Below, one piece after another: positions 1 to 12,489 of a stretch of DNA of 64,000 nt (position 1 is its first letter; each line of letters begins with the position of its first letter). The DNA is from Morchella semilibera (taxonomy: Eukaryota > Ascomycota > Pezizomycetes > Pezizales > Morchellaceae). The stretch is from positions 868,001 to 932,000 of the forward strand of contig WBVU01000016.1 of the NCBI GenBank assembly GCA_009192285.1, written 5' to 3'. The notes below the pieces were generated by a model that did not search any database, was not told the origin of the DNA, and worked only from the letters and a program-made list of their open reading frames with translations. The translations under genes were made by a program, and so were the position numbers.

Positions 1-3000
1 CTCAAGCTCTCCCTCAAGTACTACCTCGACTCCCCAACATCCGTGCCCTGTCTAGATGCTCACCCAGACCTCCTCGACGCTGAGTCTGACCCAGAGTCCC
101 TGACAAATGCTCAGCTTACTCCCATCCTCGAGGCGATAATCGATTCTGTCGCCGCCTCTCCAGACGCAATCGCTCGCTCCTCAAACCTCGACTCTTTGCA
201 ATGCCTCCTCAAGTAGCTTCCCCCACACCCCCCCCCCACTACACCTCCGAGAAGAAGAAGAAAGAAAAGGAAAAAAGAAAAAAACCATTAACACATTAAT
301 ACAGATTCTTTCCCACGCTCCCCACAGCAGCCATCGGAAAGATCATCGACCTCATCACCTCCGGCCTCTCCGCCCAATCCGACATCCTCTCCTCCGAGAT
401 TGATCACGCCGAGCCCGACACGCTCTCAGAGCACCGCCTGCTCCTCGAGATCTATGGCTTCCTGACGCAATGGGCCGTGACTGCCGTTGAAGCCCGTGCC
501 GCCGCCGTTGCCACTACAAACGCATCCACCGCATCCGCCGCCGCCCGGGGCGCAAAGGGGAAGGGCGCAAAGGGGAAAGGTGCCGCGGCGGCGGCGGCGC
601 AGACTGCGTGGGACTCGGCGACCCACCTGCTGGCGGCGTTGGAGACAATGTGTAAGGTGCTGAGGCTGAAACTGCTAAAGGTCTTTGTGACGACAAGTGA
701 GCGGGACACGTTTGTGAGCCTGTTTACGAGGCCCGTGTATGTGGTGCTGGAGAGCGAGAGTAGGATCAAGAATACGAGTGTAAGGATGTATCTGTTCAAG
801 GTGCTGTGTATTGCTGTGAAGCATCATGGGCATGCATTTGGTACACTCTCTATATACAACTCCAGTTCCAGAAATATAGATGCTAATTTACTATACACAG
901 GCGCACAAACATCCATCGTCCAAAACCTGACCTACTTTGAGCACCTCTCCGAGCCCATGGCCGAATTCCTCCAGATCCTCTCCGAGCAATACGACTACCC
1001 CCAGCTCGTCGACGAGATCCTGCGCGAGCTCTCAAACAAAGAATTCAACAGCAACGACACGCGTGGCCCAAAGTCCGTCTCCGGCTTCATCATCAAGCTC
1101 TCTGAGCTGGCCCCGCGCCTCGTAATCAAGCAAATGACACTCCTCATTAAGCTACTCGACAGCGAAGTAAGTTACCCTTACCCTTACCCTTACCCACATC
1201 CAGCGCCACCGAGTGCTCACCCATGACTTAACCCAAAAAAAAACCGTATAACTCACCAGACCTAACCCATCACTAACAACACAGTCCTACAACCTCCGCT
1301 GCGCCGTCCTTGAAGTCCTCGGTAACCTTATTACGGACCTAACCCTCTCGGACCCCAGCACGCACTCGCACTCCAAGGAACAGATGAAGTCCTTCTTCGA
1401 CGTTCTCGAGGAGCGCTTCCTCGACATCAACCCCTACTGCCGAAGCAAGACCATCCAGGTATACACGACAAAGCTGCTCGACCTTCCCAACAAGTTCCCC
1501 AAGCGCCGGCAGAAGGTGGCGGACCTGGCGCTCCGCTCGCTCCAGGACAAGTCCAGCAACGTGCGCAGAAACGCAATCAAGCTGCTGACACGCCTGGTAG
1601 CGACACACCCCTACGGCGCGCTCCATGGCGGGACACTCAAGATGAGGGAGTGGCAGGGCAGGTTCGAGACCATCGACAAGCAGCTGGGGGAGCTGCAGCC
1701 ACCGCCGGGAAGCTTGGAGGGCGCGAGGGTGGGGGAGGGGAAAGTGGGGGAGGAGACGGTTGATCCGGCGTTGCTGGACGATGCGACGATGGTGGAGGGG
1801 GAGGAAGACGGCGAGGAAGGTGAAGAGGAGGAGGGAGAAGACGAGGATGGAGAAGACGAAGACGGCGCGCCAAAGACGCCGCGGCGTAAGAAGAAGAATA
1901 AGACGGTCGACGCCTCCCAGGGGGAGACACCGGCGCAGGTGCAGATGCTGGACAACTCGGAGGAGATCTCGCGGCTGCAGCTGACGAGGCGGTACTATGC
2001 GGAGGCGGTGCGCTTCATACACACGGTGCACGACGCGTCGAGGCTCGTGTGCCAGCTGCTGAGCTCGCGGAATAAGAGTGAGGTTGTGGAGGCGATGGAT
2101 TTCTTCAAGGTGTTGGATGTGCATAAGGTGGAGACTGCGAAGGTATCTTTATTTTATTTATTTTTTACCCGGCCCGGTATTTTGGAGAGTTGTGGGGAGA
2201 TCATTTCCTCGTTTTTTTTTTTTTTTGGTGGTGGTTTACGGTCGTTTCTGGCCTTTCCTATCATTTCCATTTTATTGCTCCACCCCCACCCCCTATTATC
2301 CTTACCATCGTTTCCGTCTGCTACCGCAGCCTCCCTCCCATAATTCATAGCCTATGGCCGCTGCTGTTCTTCCTATCATCGTCTCCTTTCCATTTTTTTA
2401 TTACTTTCCTGCCCACTACCTTTTTTACCATCCAGTCTTTTACATTTCTTTATGGGCACTTTGTATCGTTTCACGTTGCCTTAATTATCATTCCCCGTAG
2501 CTTTTTTTTTTATTTCATTTACTACCAAGTACTGTATGGGTTATGGCCATTTACCCTTTCCTTTTCCATCACTCGCAACCCCCCATCTCTACTTCCTCTA
2601 TCACTCAGTCCTTATGAGCGTTTTTTTATTATCTATGCCCATTATTTCTAGCCACTCCGTTGCTACTCTATGCCATTCCTCATCATTTCCCCGTGGTTTA
2701 AACAAAACGAGTGATAATCTCACATGGGAACCAAACCGAGTGATAATCCCTGACTAACGCAACCAAACCACAGGACGGAATCCGGCGGATGCTTCGTCTA
2801 ATCTGGACCAAAGGCAACAGCGACGAAGGAAAGGGCATCCAATCGCACCTGATCGAGGTCTACAAGGATCTCTTTTTCGATGCCCCCGACACCTTCAGCG
2901 CCAACGAGACCGCAAACTTCATCGCCCGCAACATGATCTCGCTGACCTTCGACACCACGGCCGCCGAGCTCACCTGTCTCGAGCAGCTTCTGTCAAAGAT

Positions 3001-5312
3001 GATGAAGGAGGGCCATGTCAGCGATCTCGTTGTGCATAAGCTCTGGCAGATCTACGGCGTACAGAAGCGGGAAATCAGCAAGAACCAACGCAGGGGGGCC
3101 ATTATCGTGTTGGGAATGCTCGCACACGCAGAGCCAGAGATTGTTGTGAGGGAGCTGGAGACAATACTGAGGATTGGTCTCGGCCGCTATGGTAGGGCTG
3201 ATCTGGGGTTGGCTAGGTATACGTGTTCGGCCTTAAGACATATTAGCCCGGTTGGGCGGGCAGCAAAAGGTAAGTTATGATTCATTTTTCCAAATCCATA
3301 TCTATTGCACTCTAGGCTTTCCCCCCACCTCCGTATCTTCCTGGCACACGCACACATGCACACGCACATACACGCACTTTTTTTCTAGGGTGCCGGTGAG
3401 AGTTGCATGATGTGTGTCTGTCACGTGACTGGTCTCTGCGTGCGTTCGCTGTTGGCCAAATTGGTGCCTTGGACTTTCTGGGATTGGCCTGCATTGGGAC
3501 TTTGAGTTTTTTTTGTACTCCCTGTCAAACCCAGCCTCTGTTGTCCGGAGGGGTGGGGATTCGGTGCAGTGCCTTTCCCAAAAATGCCTGAAACCATGGG
3601 GTCGCCTGTCAGCTTCCTACCGGGTCAGGCAACCCGACCAAAAAAACGCAACCACGCAAGGACCAGTTAAAAGCGGGGGATCTACTTAGCGAATAGTAGA
3701 GCAAGAAATTAAATTAACGCGTTTTTTTTGCCTCTTTTGCCTCTTTTTTCCCTTTTTGTAGATGCCGCCACGACGATGACCAAACTACCCAATGACCACG
3801 CGATCCTGGTGCGGCTGGGAGCGTTGGTCGAACTTGCATCCGACGACAAGGAGTGGTTTGGGGTAGCGGAGCAGGCCATCTCAGCAATATACGCTTTGGC
3901 AAAATTCCCGGACCAGCTATGTACTGACATCATTCGCCGTAAGACAAAGAGCGTGTTTGCTCAGGGACTAGCAGTCCCCAGCAGCAGGGAGGGAAGTGCT
4001 GCCCCGCCAGAGACTCCAAGGAGTGTGGTTGATGCTGATGGGGATGAGGATATGATGGATGTGGACATGGAGGATGTACCATTAGCACCCCCTCGGCAGC
4101 CTCAACAGCCCCCAGGGGGGGGGGAGGATGCAGTGGGGGGGGAAGAGGATGCAGAAGGGAGCGAGAAGAATAAGAAGAATAAGGCGTTTGCATTGAGCCA
4201 ATTGCTGTTCATTGTGGGCCATGTTGCGGTAAAGCAAATTGTGCATCTGGAGATTATGGAGCTAGATTTCAAAAAGAGAAAAAGTGATAGCGAGAAGAGT
4301 GGGTAGTTCCGGGAGTGGTAGCACACATATGTGCAAAGGTTCGCTTTGCTAACGACATTATCCGTGCAACAGACAAGGACACAAATCCTACGCCGAAAAA
4401 GAAAGACGGTGAGGAGAAGGACGAGCTCGATTTGATCGGTGGCACATCAGAAGATGATTTCACAGAGGCTATGGCTATCATTCGGGAGCGGGAGTTATTG
4501 TATGGACAGAACTCATTACTCTCTAATTTTGGCCCATTGGTCACCGAGATTTGTGCGAATAATCTTATCTACAAGGTAACACTCAATGCGAAATCTATCT
4601 ATCGCGATCTCGCTAATATGTAGCCAATTCCCAGGACCGAAACTTACAAGCACAGAGCACCCTTTGCATGGCCAAGTTGATGTGTGTGTCCGCAGAATAT
4701 TGTGAGACTAACCTCCCACTCCTCATCACAATAATGGAGCGCTCTGCCGACCCGATCACGCGAAGTAATGCCGTGATTGCTCTCGGTGACATGGCCGTGT
4801 GTTTTAACCACCTCATTGATGAAAATACCGACTTCTTGTATCGACGGCTCAACGACCCCGATTCCTCCGTGAAGCGTACTTGTCTCATGACGCTCACCTT
4901 TTTAATTCTGGCTGGGCAAGTAAAAGTTAAGGGCCAGCTTGGGGAGATGGCCAAATGTCTTGAAGACTCCGATAAGAGGATCGCTGACCTATCACGAATG
5001 TTCTTCACCGAGTTGGCGACGAAGGATAATGCCGTCTACAACCATTTTGTGGACATGTTCTCCCTGTTGAGTGCTGAAAGGGATCTCGAGGAGGACGCAT
5101 TTAGGAGGATTGTCAAGTTCTTGGCTAGTTTCGTAGAGAAGGATAAGCATGCCAAGCAACTTGCAGAGAAGCTCGCTGCCAGGCTTGGGAGGTGTGAGAC
5201 AGAACGGCAGTGGAACGATGTGGCTTACGCATTGAGTTTGTTGCAACATAAGAATGAGGAAATTCAGAAGACAATCGCAGTCGGGTTTAGAGTGGTCCAA
5301 GCTGCTGGCTAG
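1..5312 (+). CDS. cnd1: Condensin complex non-SMC subunit 1 (CAP-D2/Cnd1/Ycs4), 5'-truncated
   Basis: HEAT-repeat subunit of the condensin ring, which compacts mitotic chromosomes in the nucleus. The frame is already open at base 1, so the start codon lies upstream. Inferred exons: 1-212, 305-840, 901-1166, 1285-2142, 2774-3269, 3762-~4298, 4373-4575, 4635-5312 (stop TAG). They join in frame to about 1261 residues, close to the family's full length, so only a short N-terminus is missing. The C-terminal Cnd1-type HEAT region (about residues 1045-1200) is the family signature: SNAVIALGDMAV, then NDPDSSVKRT and a LAGQVKVKG stretch. An acidic linker lies near residue 510-530. Two introns are unusually long for this window (631 and 492 nt) and pyrimidine-rich. 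The donor of the sixth intron is ambiguous by a few codons. Family assignment is firm; it could only be confused with the condensin II paralogue, which ascomycetes lack. Confidence 0.93.
1172..1195 (+). repeat. (TTACCC)4 tandem repeat inside a condensin intron
   Basis: Four perfect TTACCC units directly follow the splice donor of the third condensin intron. The unit differs by one base from the complement of the canonical telomere repeat. No function is evident. Confidence 0.9.
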
Positions 5313-6493
5313 ATAGGCCTAGATTAGGGTAGGTTTGTGTCTACTCTAGATAGGATTCCCGGATTAGAATTATTCTTTTGCGGGGCTTTTGACTGTGCTT
5401 TTTCTTCGTCTGAATAATAGCTACTTTATTTCTCTTTAGGCTATCATCTGTATTACTTATTACTAGAATTACTTATGATTTTTTTTTGTTGTGACGCTAA
5501 ACATAGTTGCACTTTTAGATGTGGTAACTGACTCACATTGGACCTAGTACCAATCAGAACCCACATTGTCATAACTTTATTCTAACAGCATTTCACTCCA
5601 CACACTCGGCCGGTTAGATAAACATAAGTAATTTATTTTTATCTCGTTAAGCATTACCGGAACGGAGCGAACTCCCCACGAGCATAATTAGCCATGCGAA
5701 CTACATAGCCTTGCTATTGGTGGGGGCTAGGCTACCTGTTATACCCTAGCATTTAAATGGCTGGGACGTGGATCTAGAGTAAGTAGGTCATGGAGGTACT
5801 TCTTACCTACGCGAACCTGTAACACGGTCGTAATTGATAGACGAGAGACTCTTGGGGGGCGACCTTGCTATTGCGTATCAACGGATCACAGAAGGTTGTA
5901 CCGTAGGGGGTGAGTTTGTTGTTGCAATGTTGTTGTTGTTATGGACTCAGCTGCATGAGGTTTCGAGTACGTACTCGGTACATGTATGTCTTAGAAATAG
6001 TAATAGTAACGTGTCCTACATGTAATAGAGTAAGCACCTATCCCCGCGTCACTAAATCTTAATTCCGGGTGAGAAAAAGTATGTATCTGCACGAGTTTGA
6101 TTCGCCAATTCACCTTGTTCTTGGTTCGGACTTACCACATACAAATACAGGGATAGTGGGAATTGACGGTACGACTCCGTGGTTTAAGGTCTGCTCCTTA
6201 GGATAAGTCAAGAGATTCGGAGACTTTCGACTCCGTTATAAGTACTATAGTACCCTATGGATAAGGCCCATCAAGCACACTACAGGCCAATAAAAGAATG
6301 CATGGACCCGTTGTTTAGTTTGAATCTTTCTATATTTTAGTAGGTACTCTATTTACCATAAAACTAATAGGAAATGCTAAATATATCCTGCTTGGCACAT
6401 TCCAACACCTTGTCCAGTCCCAAAAATGCAAAGATACCCCACGCCAGCCAAGCCCCAACCATTATAATCATCAAATTACATTACATCATATCA
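5313..6493. other. Convergent 3' spacer, no gene seen
   Basis: Lies between the 3' ends of the condensin (+) and fasciclin (-) genes. It is AT-rich, has stops in all frames at short spacing, and carries two TACATGTA-type palindromes near 5980-6020. No coding region, RNA gene or element was recognised. Confidence 0.6.
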
Positions 6494-7979
6494 TTAAAAC
6501 ATAAAGGCAGCCAATGCAACCACAAGGGTGCCCAAAGTAATCCTCATATCAACCATCTCCAGCGTCGAGGCTGATCCAGTAAATTCTAAGGGGGTTGGAG
6601 TAGTTGTGGTTGTGTTGGTGGAGTTTGAAGTCACCGCCACTCCAGCACTGGTTGTCTCGGCAGGGGAACGAGGAGTAACACTAGCGTATCCATGAACGGT
6701 AACACTAGTCGACGTTGGCAAAGGTGTACTAGTAACTTTGACTTCAACTACTGTTGTTGATGCCTCGTAGTAGGTTTTGTACTCGGTTGCGACAGGCGTT
6801 GCGGGTTCAGTCTCTGGCCATTCCTCATGATCATAGTCTGAATCAACCAAAGGCTAAATTAAGTCTACCGTCAGAAAAGATCATCACGGTTAGGGTGAAT
6901 CACAATAACATACCCTCTCAAGCTTATGAATAACACCATTCAGGGTAATTATATCCTTCTCCACAAGCTTTATACCATTAACATACGTCTCCCCATCCTG
7001 CACGGTGACCTTCAATTTTTTCCCCTGACAAGTCTTGAATTGCGTGCCATCCTTAAGCACAGAGTTATACAGAGCAGCACCATACACGACGTGGTCTTCA
7101 ACAGCCTCTGTGCTTAAGCTACTGCAGGAGCATGAGCTGTTAAAGGACTCGTCGATAGGCGCGAAAATCGTGACTTGGTCTGCACTGTCGTATTTTTCCT
7201 GGAACCCTGCGGCCTCAACCGCGTTGGAAAATTTGGAGAGTCCAGTTTTTTCCAATGAGCTTGAGGCTGATTCAGGGAATTCGAACATGCTGATATATCA
7301 TTAGTATATTGAACCTTACAGGCCCTTATACTATGGGATGGGAAACTTACTCATCGATGACCCAGAGAGTTCCTTGTTTAGCCTGCAGGCTTCCAAATAG
7401 AACCTGTGATTTCCTCCCGAGCCCAGTAGAAACGGTGATTCCGGGAGGCTTTGGGGCCAGTGATTTATACGAGCGCTCTTTCAACACAATCTGATCTGAG
7501 CCATCTTTTGGCTTGTACTCACCAAAAGTCATACCGATAATAATGTTCCTCATATTGTTTCCCAAAGCCTCCGTCCGAAGTGAAATTGGTTCGCCTGTCC
7601 CTGTGTACTCCCTCTTGGATTCCAGATGTGTTTCTGAATCCGATCTTTTGAACCCTCGAGGGGGGACGTACGTTGACGGGTTGAAAGTACTTGCGATCAA
7701 GATATTTTGATCTCTTATGGCGTCCGAGCGCCGCTGGACGCTATAGCTGGTAGAGTTATAATGACGCTCGAGGGCTTCATTCGACGGGATGAAGATCGAT
7801 TTATCGCGCACATCAGCGTAGTATTGATGGTATATATCTAGATTGTTTTCCAGGTATTCACCCCAAGCCGTCATTTCGGGCGTTTGCTTGCATATTTCGA
7901 TAATATCGAACCACGCCAATGTAGGGGTGATAATGAAGGATGAGAGCAGGAATAACGAGAGTACTAGAGAGTTTGTCAT
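6494..7979 (-). CDS. Secreted GPI-anchored fasciclin (FAS1) domain protein
   Basis: Predicted cell-surface adhesion-type protein of 454 residues. Inferred exons on the minus strand: 7979-7351, 7289-6914, 6853-6494. Residues 1-22 form a signal peptide (hydrophobic core, then TLA before WFD). The N-terminal half begins like a diverged FAS1 domain (IFIPSNEALERHY). A clearer FAS1 domain spans about residues 210-335, with TIFAPIDESF, DHVVYG and the closing LNGVIHKLERV. A Ser/Thr-rich stalk follows, ending in a short hydrophobic tail after TGSAS, the layout of a GPI attachment signal. FAS1 proteins in fungi are linked to adhesion and vacuole or wall functions; the specific ligand is unknown. The middle of the protein (about residues 90-150) is basic, polar and not recognisable. 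Confidence 0.82.
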
Positions 7980-10311
7980 GTTGTTTGCTTAGCTGGTTAA
8001 GGCTTTCAAGTACTGCTGATGTTAGATTTTCTCTCGGAGGGGGGTACGATCAGCTATTTAACAACTTGACATGTATTTCCAGCAATTGATTTCACTCTGA
8101 TTAAATAAATTTCTCGATTGATGCTGCACTGCGCCACGCCCATTCTGCACGGGAAACAACCAGCCTTGATAGCCTGTCAACTGGAGAGTACCGTGTACCC
8201 GTCTAGCCCATACCGTTGTTATCCAGTAAAAGGAAGGGTACGTGTGCTCAGCTCCCCTACCTAGAGAAGTTAGAGATGGAGGTCGTATATAGTACAGTAA
8301 GGGATTACACTTAATTCCCTTCAAGCTTCCCCATAACTTATTTACGACACGTGAAGTAAACTACGTATAGTAGAGTAATGCAGCTAGATAAAAATAGGTA
8401 TATGTAGTTCTCTTTTTCCGTGAGATCTGGCGGGACAGATTTTATTATTCATCCGGGAGGCTACTCGATCTAGAAGCATACCCGCCAAATCGGATACATA
8501 GAGGCAGTAAAACAACGTGGGCGCGGGACCACGCTTGGACGGGTCCCTTAAGTGGCTGGTGCGGGTCTGAAAAGTACAGACACGTAAATATCGTGTTTTT
8601 TTCTTCCCTAATATTATAAGCAATATAGTTTTACCATGTAGAATAGCTCTCCCGATATATATATACTTGCGCTTATATACATATATATTGAAAATACGTA
8701 GTAGAGCATGATGTTTTGTAGAATCAAACCTGGATAGAAGATTGTAATGTCCATGTAGAGACGTTATCTAATTGCAGGCACACCCAAAGTGTCCTACCCG
8801 CGACAGGTAACAAGTACCCGAAAATGCAGCTGCACTGAACCGGTGTACTTCCAATAAGAATCGAATCTCAAGACTTGCATATTCGGGTACCTCTTACCTG
8901 CCGCGAGTATCAACCACTGGCAGCGACGGTTGGTCTCCTAATGGTGTTAGGCTTTACAGGCACATACATATTCTTCCCACACCTCCCAAGCTAAATTTAA
9001 CCTTGATCACCGGAATATTGAGGGGTGGATTTTATTATCACCCTAGGCTTCCAGACAACCGATGAGCCTTATGATCTGACCTGTAGCACTAGTTCGTGAT
9101 ATAAACAAAAAAAAACGTATTCAGACTCCGGCCCCGGTATTTACAAGTTCCATCGTCATATTGGAATGTGCTCGTAATTTACATAAAGTTATCTTTAGTA
9201 ACTCATAGCCACTGGGTCGATCTAGAGACACATGTATATTGTTCAAAAAAGAACTCAATATGCCATAATATTCATGAGCCCCATTGATGGTTAGTTTGAG
9301 TTGATATAAATAATAATGGGATTATCATATGAGTTAGTTTGATGATAATCACATCTCTCTTCTATGTTTTATATAATTTACTGTGCTAGCTCTGGGTGTG
9401 GCAGGCTCTGTATACCAGAAGTGGCGGTGCTATGCAAGCTTCCCGGGGGATATGTTTCGACCTAAATGTCGCCATTACAAGTTACCAAGTGGCCAATTAT
9501 TGGCGTTCAAAGACTGCCTCTGGTTGGCCTATACCCCTGCTGTCTCGCAACGAGTTTTCTCAGATTCTGCGGTACCTATTAAAGTTGCACAACATCAGTG
9601 TGGTAGGATATGACATTTTGCCTCGAGACATTTTTCCTCGAGCCATAAAGTTATGTGAAACACCGCTGGCAGGGTTCCCAGCTGCAGACCTGTATGTTAG
9701 TACTCGTGGCTGGCTGGTATAGGGATGTATCTCATTTGAAGCGCACATAACACATGTATAAGCATCAAAAACCTGTTATTCGACAACTTCAACACTGATT
9801 TTATCAGTAGGCGGCTGTGGGCCTATCTACGTGTAGGTTTGATAGGTCTACTGCCACCCGCGCTAGCTATATGTACATGTAGTTTTGGACTGTAGGTATG
9901 TGTGGGGCTGCGTCGGAGGTTACCTACACTTTTGATCTCATCCACCACTTTCGGAAAAAAAACGTTTGAGCATGACAACATTCAGGATGTGTATGTATAC
10001 AGTAATCATACATACATGTACATGTATATATAGAGTTTTAGATACATCTCGTCGTCTTATGCAAACTTGTTGTCGAGACCATCTCCCTTAAACTTTATAC
10101 AAAGTCTACCTCCGTTCAACTTCCAACAGCTGCCATTGTGTATAAACTGATATATACATATATAAAGGTATGTGGAGATAGATTAACTCAATGGAAAATA
10201 TTCTAACTCACTCATGGTACTACTAGCACTGGGCTCGAGTTGTCTTCGGCTGCCATACTTGTCCATCGAACTCTTTACGATAGCCATCGGCGTGGCCACT
10301 AACAGGACATA
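7980..10311. other. Spacer with one foldback element, no gene seen
   Basis: Divergent spacer between the fasciclin gene and the unknown membrane-protein gene. Apart from the family D foldback (listed separately) and TACATGTA palindromes near 9750, 9875 and 10010-10025, nothing was recognised. Short open frames around 9383-9748 lack domain features or conserved-looking composition. Confidence 0.6.
8795..8909. mobile_element. Family D foldback (MITE-like), complete copy
   Basis: Two arms of about 35 bp in inverted orientation. The left arm begins TACCCGCGACAGGTAACAAG; the right arm on the minus strand begins TACTCGCGGCAGGTAAGAGG and continues through GTACCCGAATATGCA. The loop is only about 45 bp, so the element is nearly all stem. 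A related single arm occurs at 50163-50199, which supports a dispersed repeat family. No coding capacity. Confidence 0.75.
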
Positions 10312-12489
10312 ATGGTCAGCAGTGCCATCGACACAGATCCACCCCCACATACTTACCTCCTATGGAAAATCTTCACAATGCCCACCGATGCAGGTGGCAA
10401 GCTAGCCATAGCAGTGCCTGGAGGAGCAAGCTCATACTTTGTTTCCATATACACAATAATTCTCGGCTCGATTTTTGCCTTTGGCTGGCAATTCGTCACC
10501 TATCTCATCATCACATTTTATCCAACAGAAAGTGATATCAAGCTATGGCCTAAAAAAGATCGACTAAGTTCCCCAAAGGATGGCATAGAGCAAGAATCGC
10601 TGAAGGTTCGGCAAGATAAGGCCAACAGATATGTTGCTCTTGTTAGCGTTTGGAATACAACAGATCCAGCATCCGCCATGTTATTACTAGTGGAACACGC
10701 CTGGCTGATGTGTACCAAAGTAGACGATCAGATAACATGTCTGCTAGATATTATCGTTTTACTCCTCACTGTGGGATTTATTATTTCCGCCGCTGCAGCC
10801 CGTGTTCTTATCTCAGCAAGCCTTTTTATAGGTGACGAATCTCGATTGGGAAATGTCGCTCCAGTTAATTCATCGAGTGTTTTCTACTCGGTTAATGAGG
10901 GAGGTGACCCCTATGCGCTCCGTAAAGCGATTAGATCATTCACTTTCGGGGGATCCTCGGCCATGAGAGCTATGGGAGCTGCAGAGTCGATCACTGAGGA
11001 GACGAAGAAACGAGTTGGGTTCCAGAAGGCAGACGATCTCTCAAGTATTTCTTACGGATTCAACATAAGTGGCGTGGAGTTTGGTCTCCAACATGCCAGT
11101 GATGTCAACTATTCCGTTAACGGAAAATGCACCCTGGAATATAGATGGATAGATACATCAGACATAGAGAACGGAACCGACCTTTATTATCACCCTGATC
11201 TCAATCCTCCTGTACGTATACGCCTTAGGGATCCTCAGACAGCACCCACCGCAGTCTCATATCCTACAATAAACTTTGGAAACGAAGGATCAACAGGAAA
11301 CTATACGAATATAATCATTTTTGGGACAGCGGGTCGATTCAGTTTTTACCCCGGGACAGATCCTATGTATGAGACCATTGTTTACGATCCCACCTCGACC
11401 AATGACAATTTGGCAAATAACTTAGTCAATCGTGGTCGGCCGGCACTTTTTTGTTGGGAGCAAAGTTTTTGGACTTATAAAGATATCATAGTTCGTGATA
11501 TATACGCCGATCTCGGGAAGATTCCTGATGAAGTAATCCCAATGTATATGAAAGAAGATCTTATTCCTTATCTCTTTGGGGTTCCAAGATACCCTATTCT
11601 CATGAGGTCTCTTGGAGGCGCAGTCCTTGCTTCCTCTTCGTCTAGTGGAGGCCCAAGCATCGACGCAGGGCTAGCAAAATGGCAAACAGACATGGAGCGT
11701 TTTTTTACAGTACATTACATATCAACCCGAAACGCCTTCCGAGACACGGCTCTAATGACGGACTTGCTCAATGCTAACAATCAAATCCTGGTGAATTCCG
11801 CCAGACTTCCAGATGGAAGCCCAAAGCCAGGTCTCGGTGATATGGTTATTGGCAGTTCACAGGTTACAACAATGTCACTCACAGTCCTGATTGTCATTCC
11901 AGTCGTGTGGCTTTCGGTTTGGATTATTATAAGCGTCTTTAGATGTAACAGGTGGACAAATAGAAATAGCGGGAAAGCCTCCCGGTTCACTTTACGAGCG
12001 GTTGGACTCCAGGCTGTACAGATGTACCGATTGTTAGACGAGGAAGTATGTGGCCATCGAGACGACTGGAAAGGCAGGAAGACGCATATGCCCTACATTA
12101 AAAATGCAAAGAGACCAAGTCCAACAAACACCGAAATAACAACCAGCACCCAACCCCCCCAGCGGAATCTACCAACCCCTCTTTTTGCCGCACCGAAAGT
12201 TGAAATAGATCAGAGGGATGGGAGATACCATCTCAAGTTCCTTGGACCACTAGATTTTGACCCGAAGGTAACGGAAGGGAAACCTAAGTGGAGTTGGAGG
12301 GACGTTGCTGGTGGTCCTAGACCTACGTCTGAGCCCCCTGTCGTTAGCACTAGCGAAACCTTCGAGTATTTCGATATACCACCTACACCTTATGAAGTCA
12401 ATCAACCCTGTAAGTCCTCTACAACCATCAGAATTCATTTTACTTTATTGACGTTATTTGAAGTCAACCCCAAGGGTACAGCACCTTAG
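10312..12489 (+). CDS. Large hypothetical membrane protein
   Basis: Uninterrupted frame of up to 725 codons; I do not recognise the family. An in-frame ATG at 10378 (MPTDAGGKLA) is an alternative start. Three hydrophobic segments are visible, about residues 42-67, 143-168 and 520-543. Between the second and third lies a roughly 350-residue polar region with several N-x-S/T sites (for example NYSVNG, NYTN), suggesting a lumenal or extracellular loop. The C-terminal ~170 residues are polar and Pro/Ser-rich, probably cytosolic. This layout matches a common class of uncharacterised fungal plasma-membrane proteins. A consensus donor (GTAAGT) at 12410 suggests the last 25 codons may be intronic: splicing to either nearby AG (ending at 12430 or 12489) would create an immediate TAA after YEVNQP. 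The length and lack of frame breaks make it a real gene despite unknown function. Confidence 0.75.
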   Translation: MVSSAIDTDPPPHTYLLWKIFTMPTDAGGKLAIAVPGGASSYFVSIYTIILGSIFAFGWQFVTYLIITFYPTESDIKLWPKKDRLSSPKDGIEQESLKVRQDKANRYVALVSVWNTTDPASAMLLLVEHAWLMCTKVDDQITCLLDIIVLLLTVGFIISAAAARVLISASLFIGDESRLGNVAPVNSSSVFYSVNEGGDPYALRKAIRSFTFGGSSAMRAMGAAESITEETKKRVGFQKADDLSSISYGFNISGVEFGLQHASDVNYSVNGKCTLEYRWIDTSDIENGTDLYYHPDLNPPVRIRLRDPQTAPTAVSYPTINFGNEGSTGNYTNIIIFGTAGRFSFYPGTDPMYETIVYDPTSTNDNLANNLVNRGRPALFCWEQSFWTYKDIIVRDIYADLGKIPDEVIPMYMKEDLIPYLFGVPRYPILMRSLGGAVLASSSSSGGPSIDAGLAKWQTDMERFFTVHYISTRNAFRDTALMTDLLNANNQILVNSARLPDGSPKPGLGDMVIGSSQVTTMSLTVLIVIPVVWLSVWIIISVFRCNRWTNRNSGKASRFTLRAVGLQAVQMYRLLDEEVCGHRDDWKGRKTHMPYIKNAKRPSPTNTEITTSTQPPQRNLPTPLFAAPKVEIDQRDGRYHLKFLGPLDFDPKVTEGKPKWSWRDVAGGPRPTSEPPVVSTSETFEYFDIPPTPYEVNQPCKSSTTIRIHFTLLTLFEVNPKGTAP

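Noticed and set aside
2190-2757. Open frames inside the long condensin intron
   Set aside because: Phe/Pro/Ser-rich translation of pyrimidine tract; splice signals and frame continuity show it is intronic.
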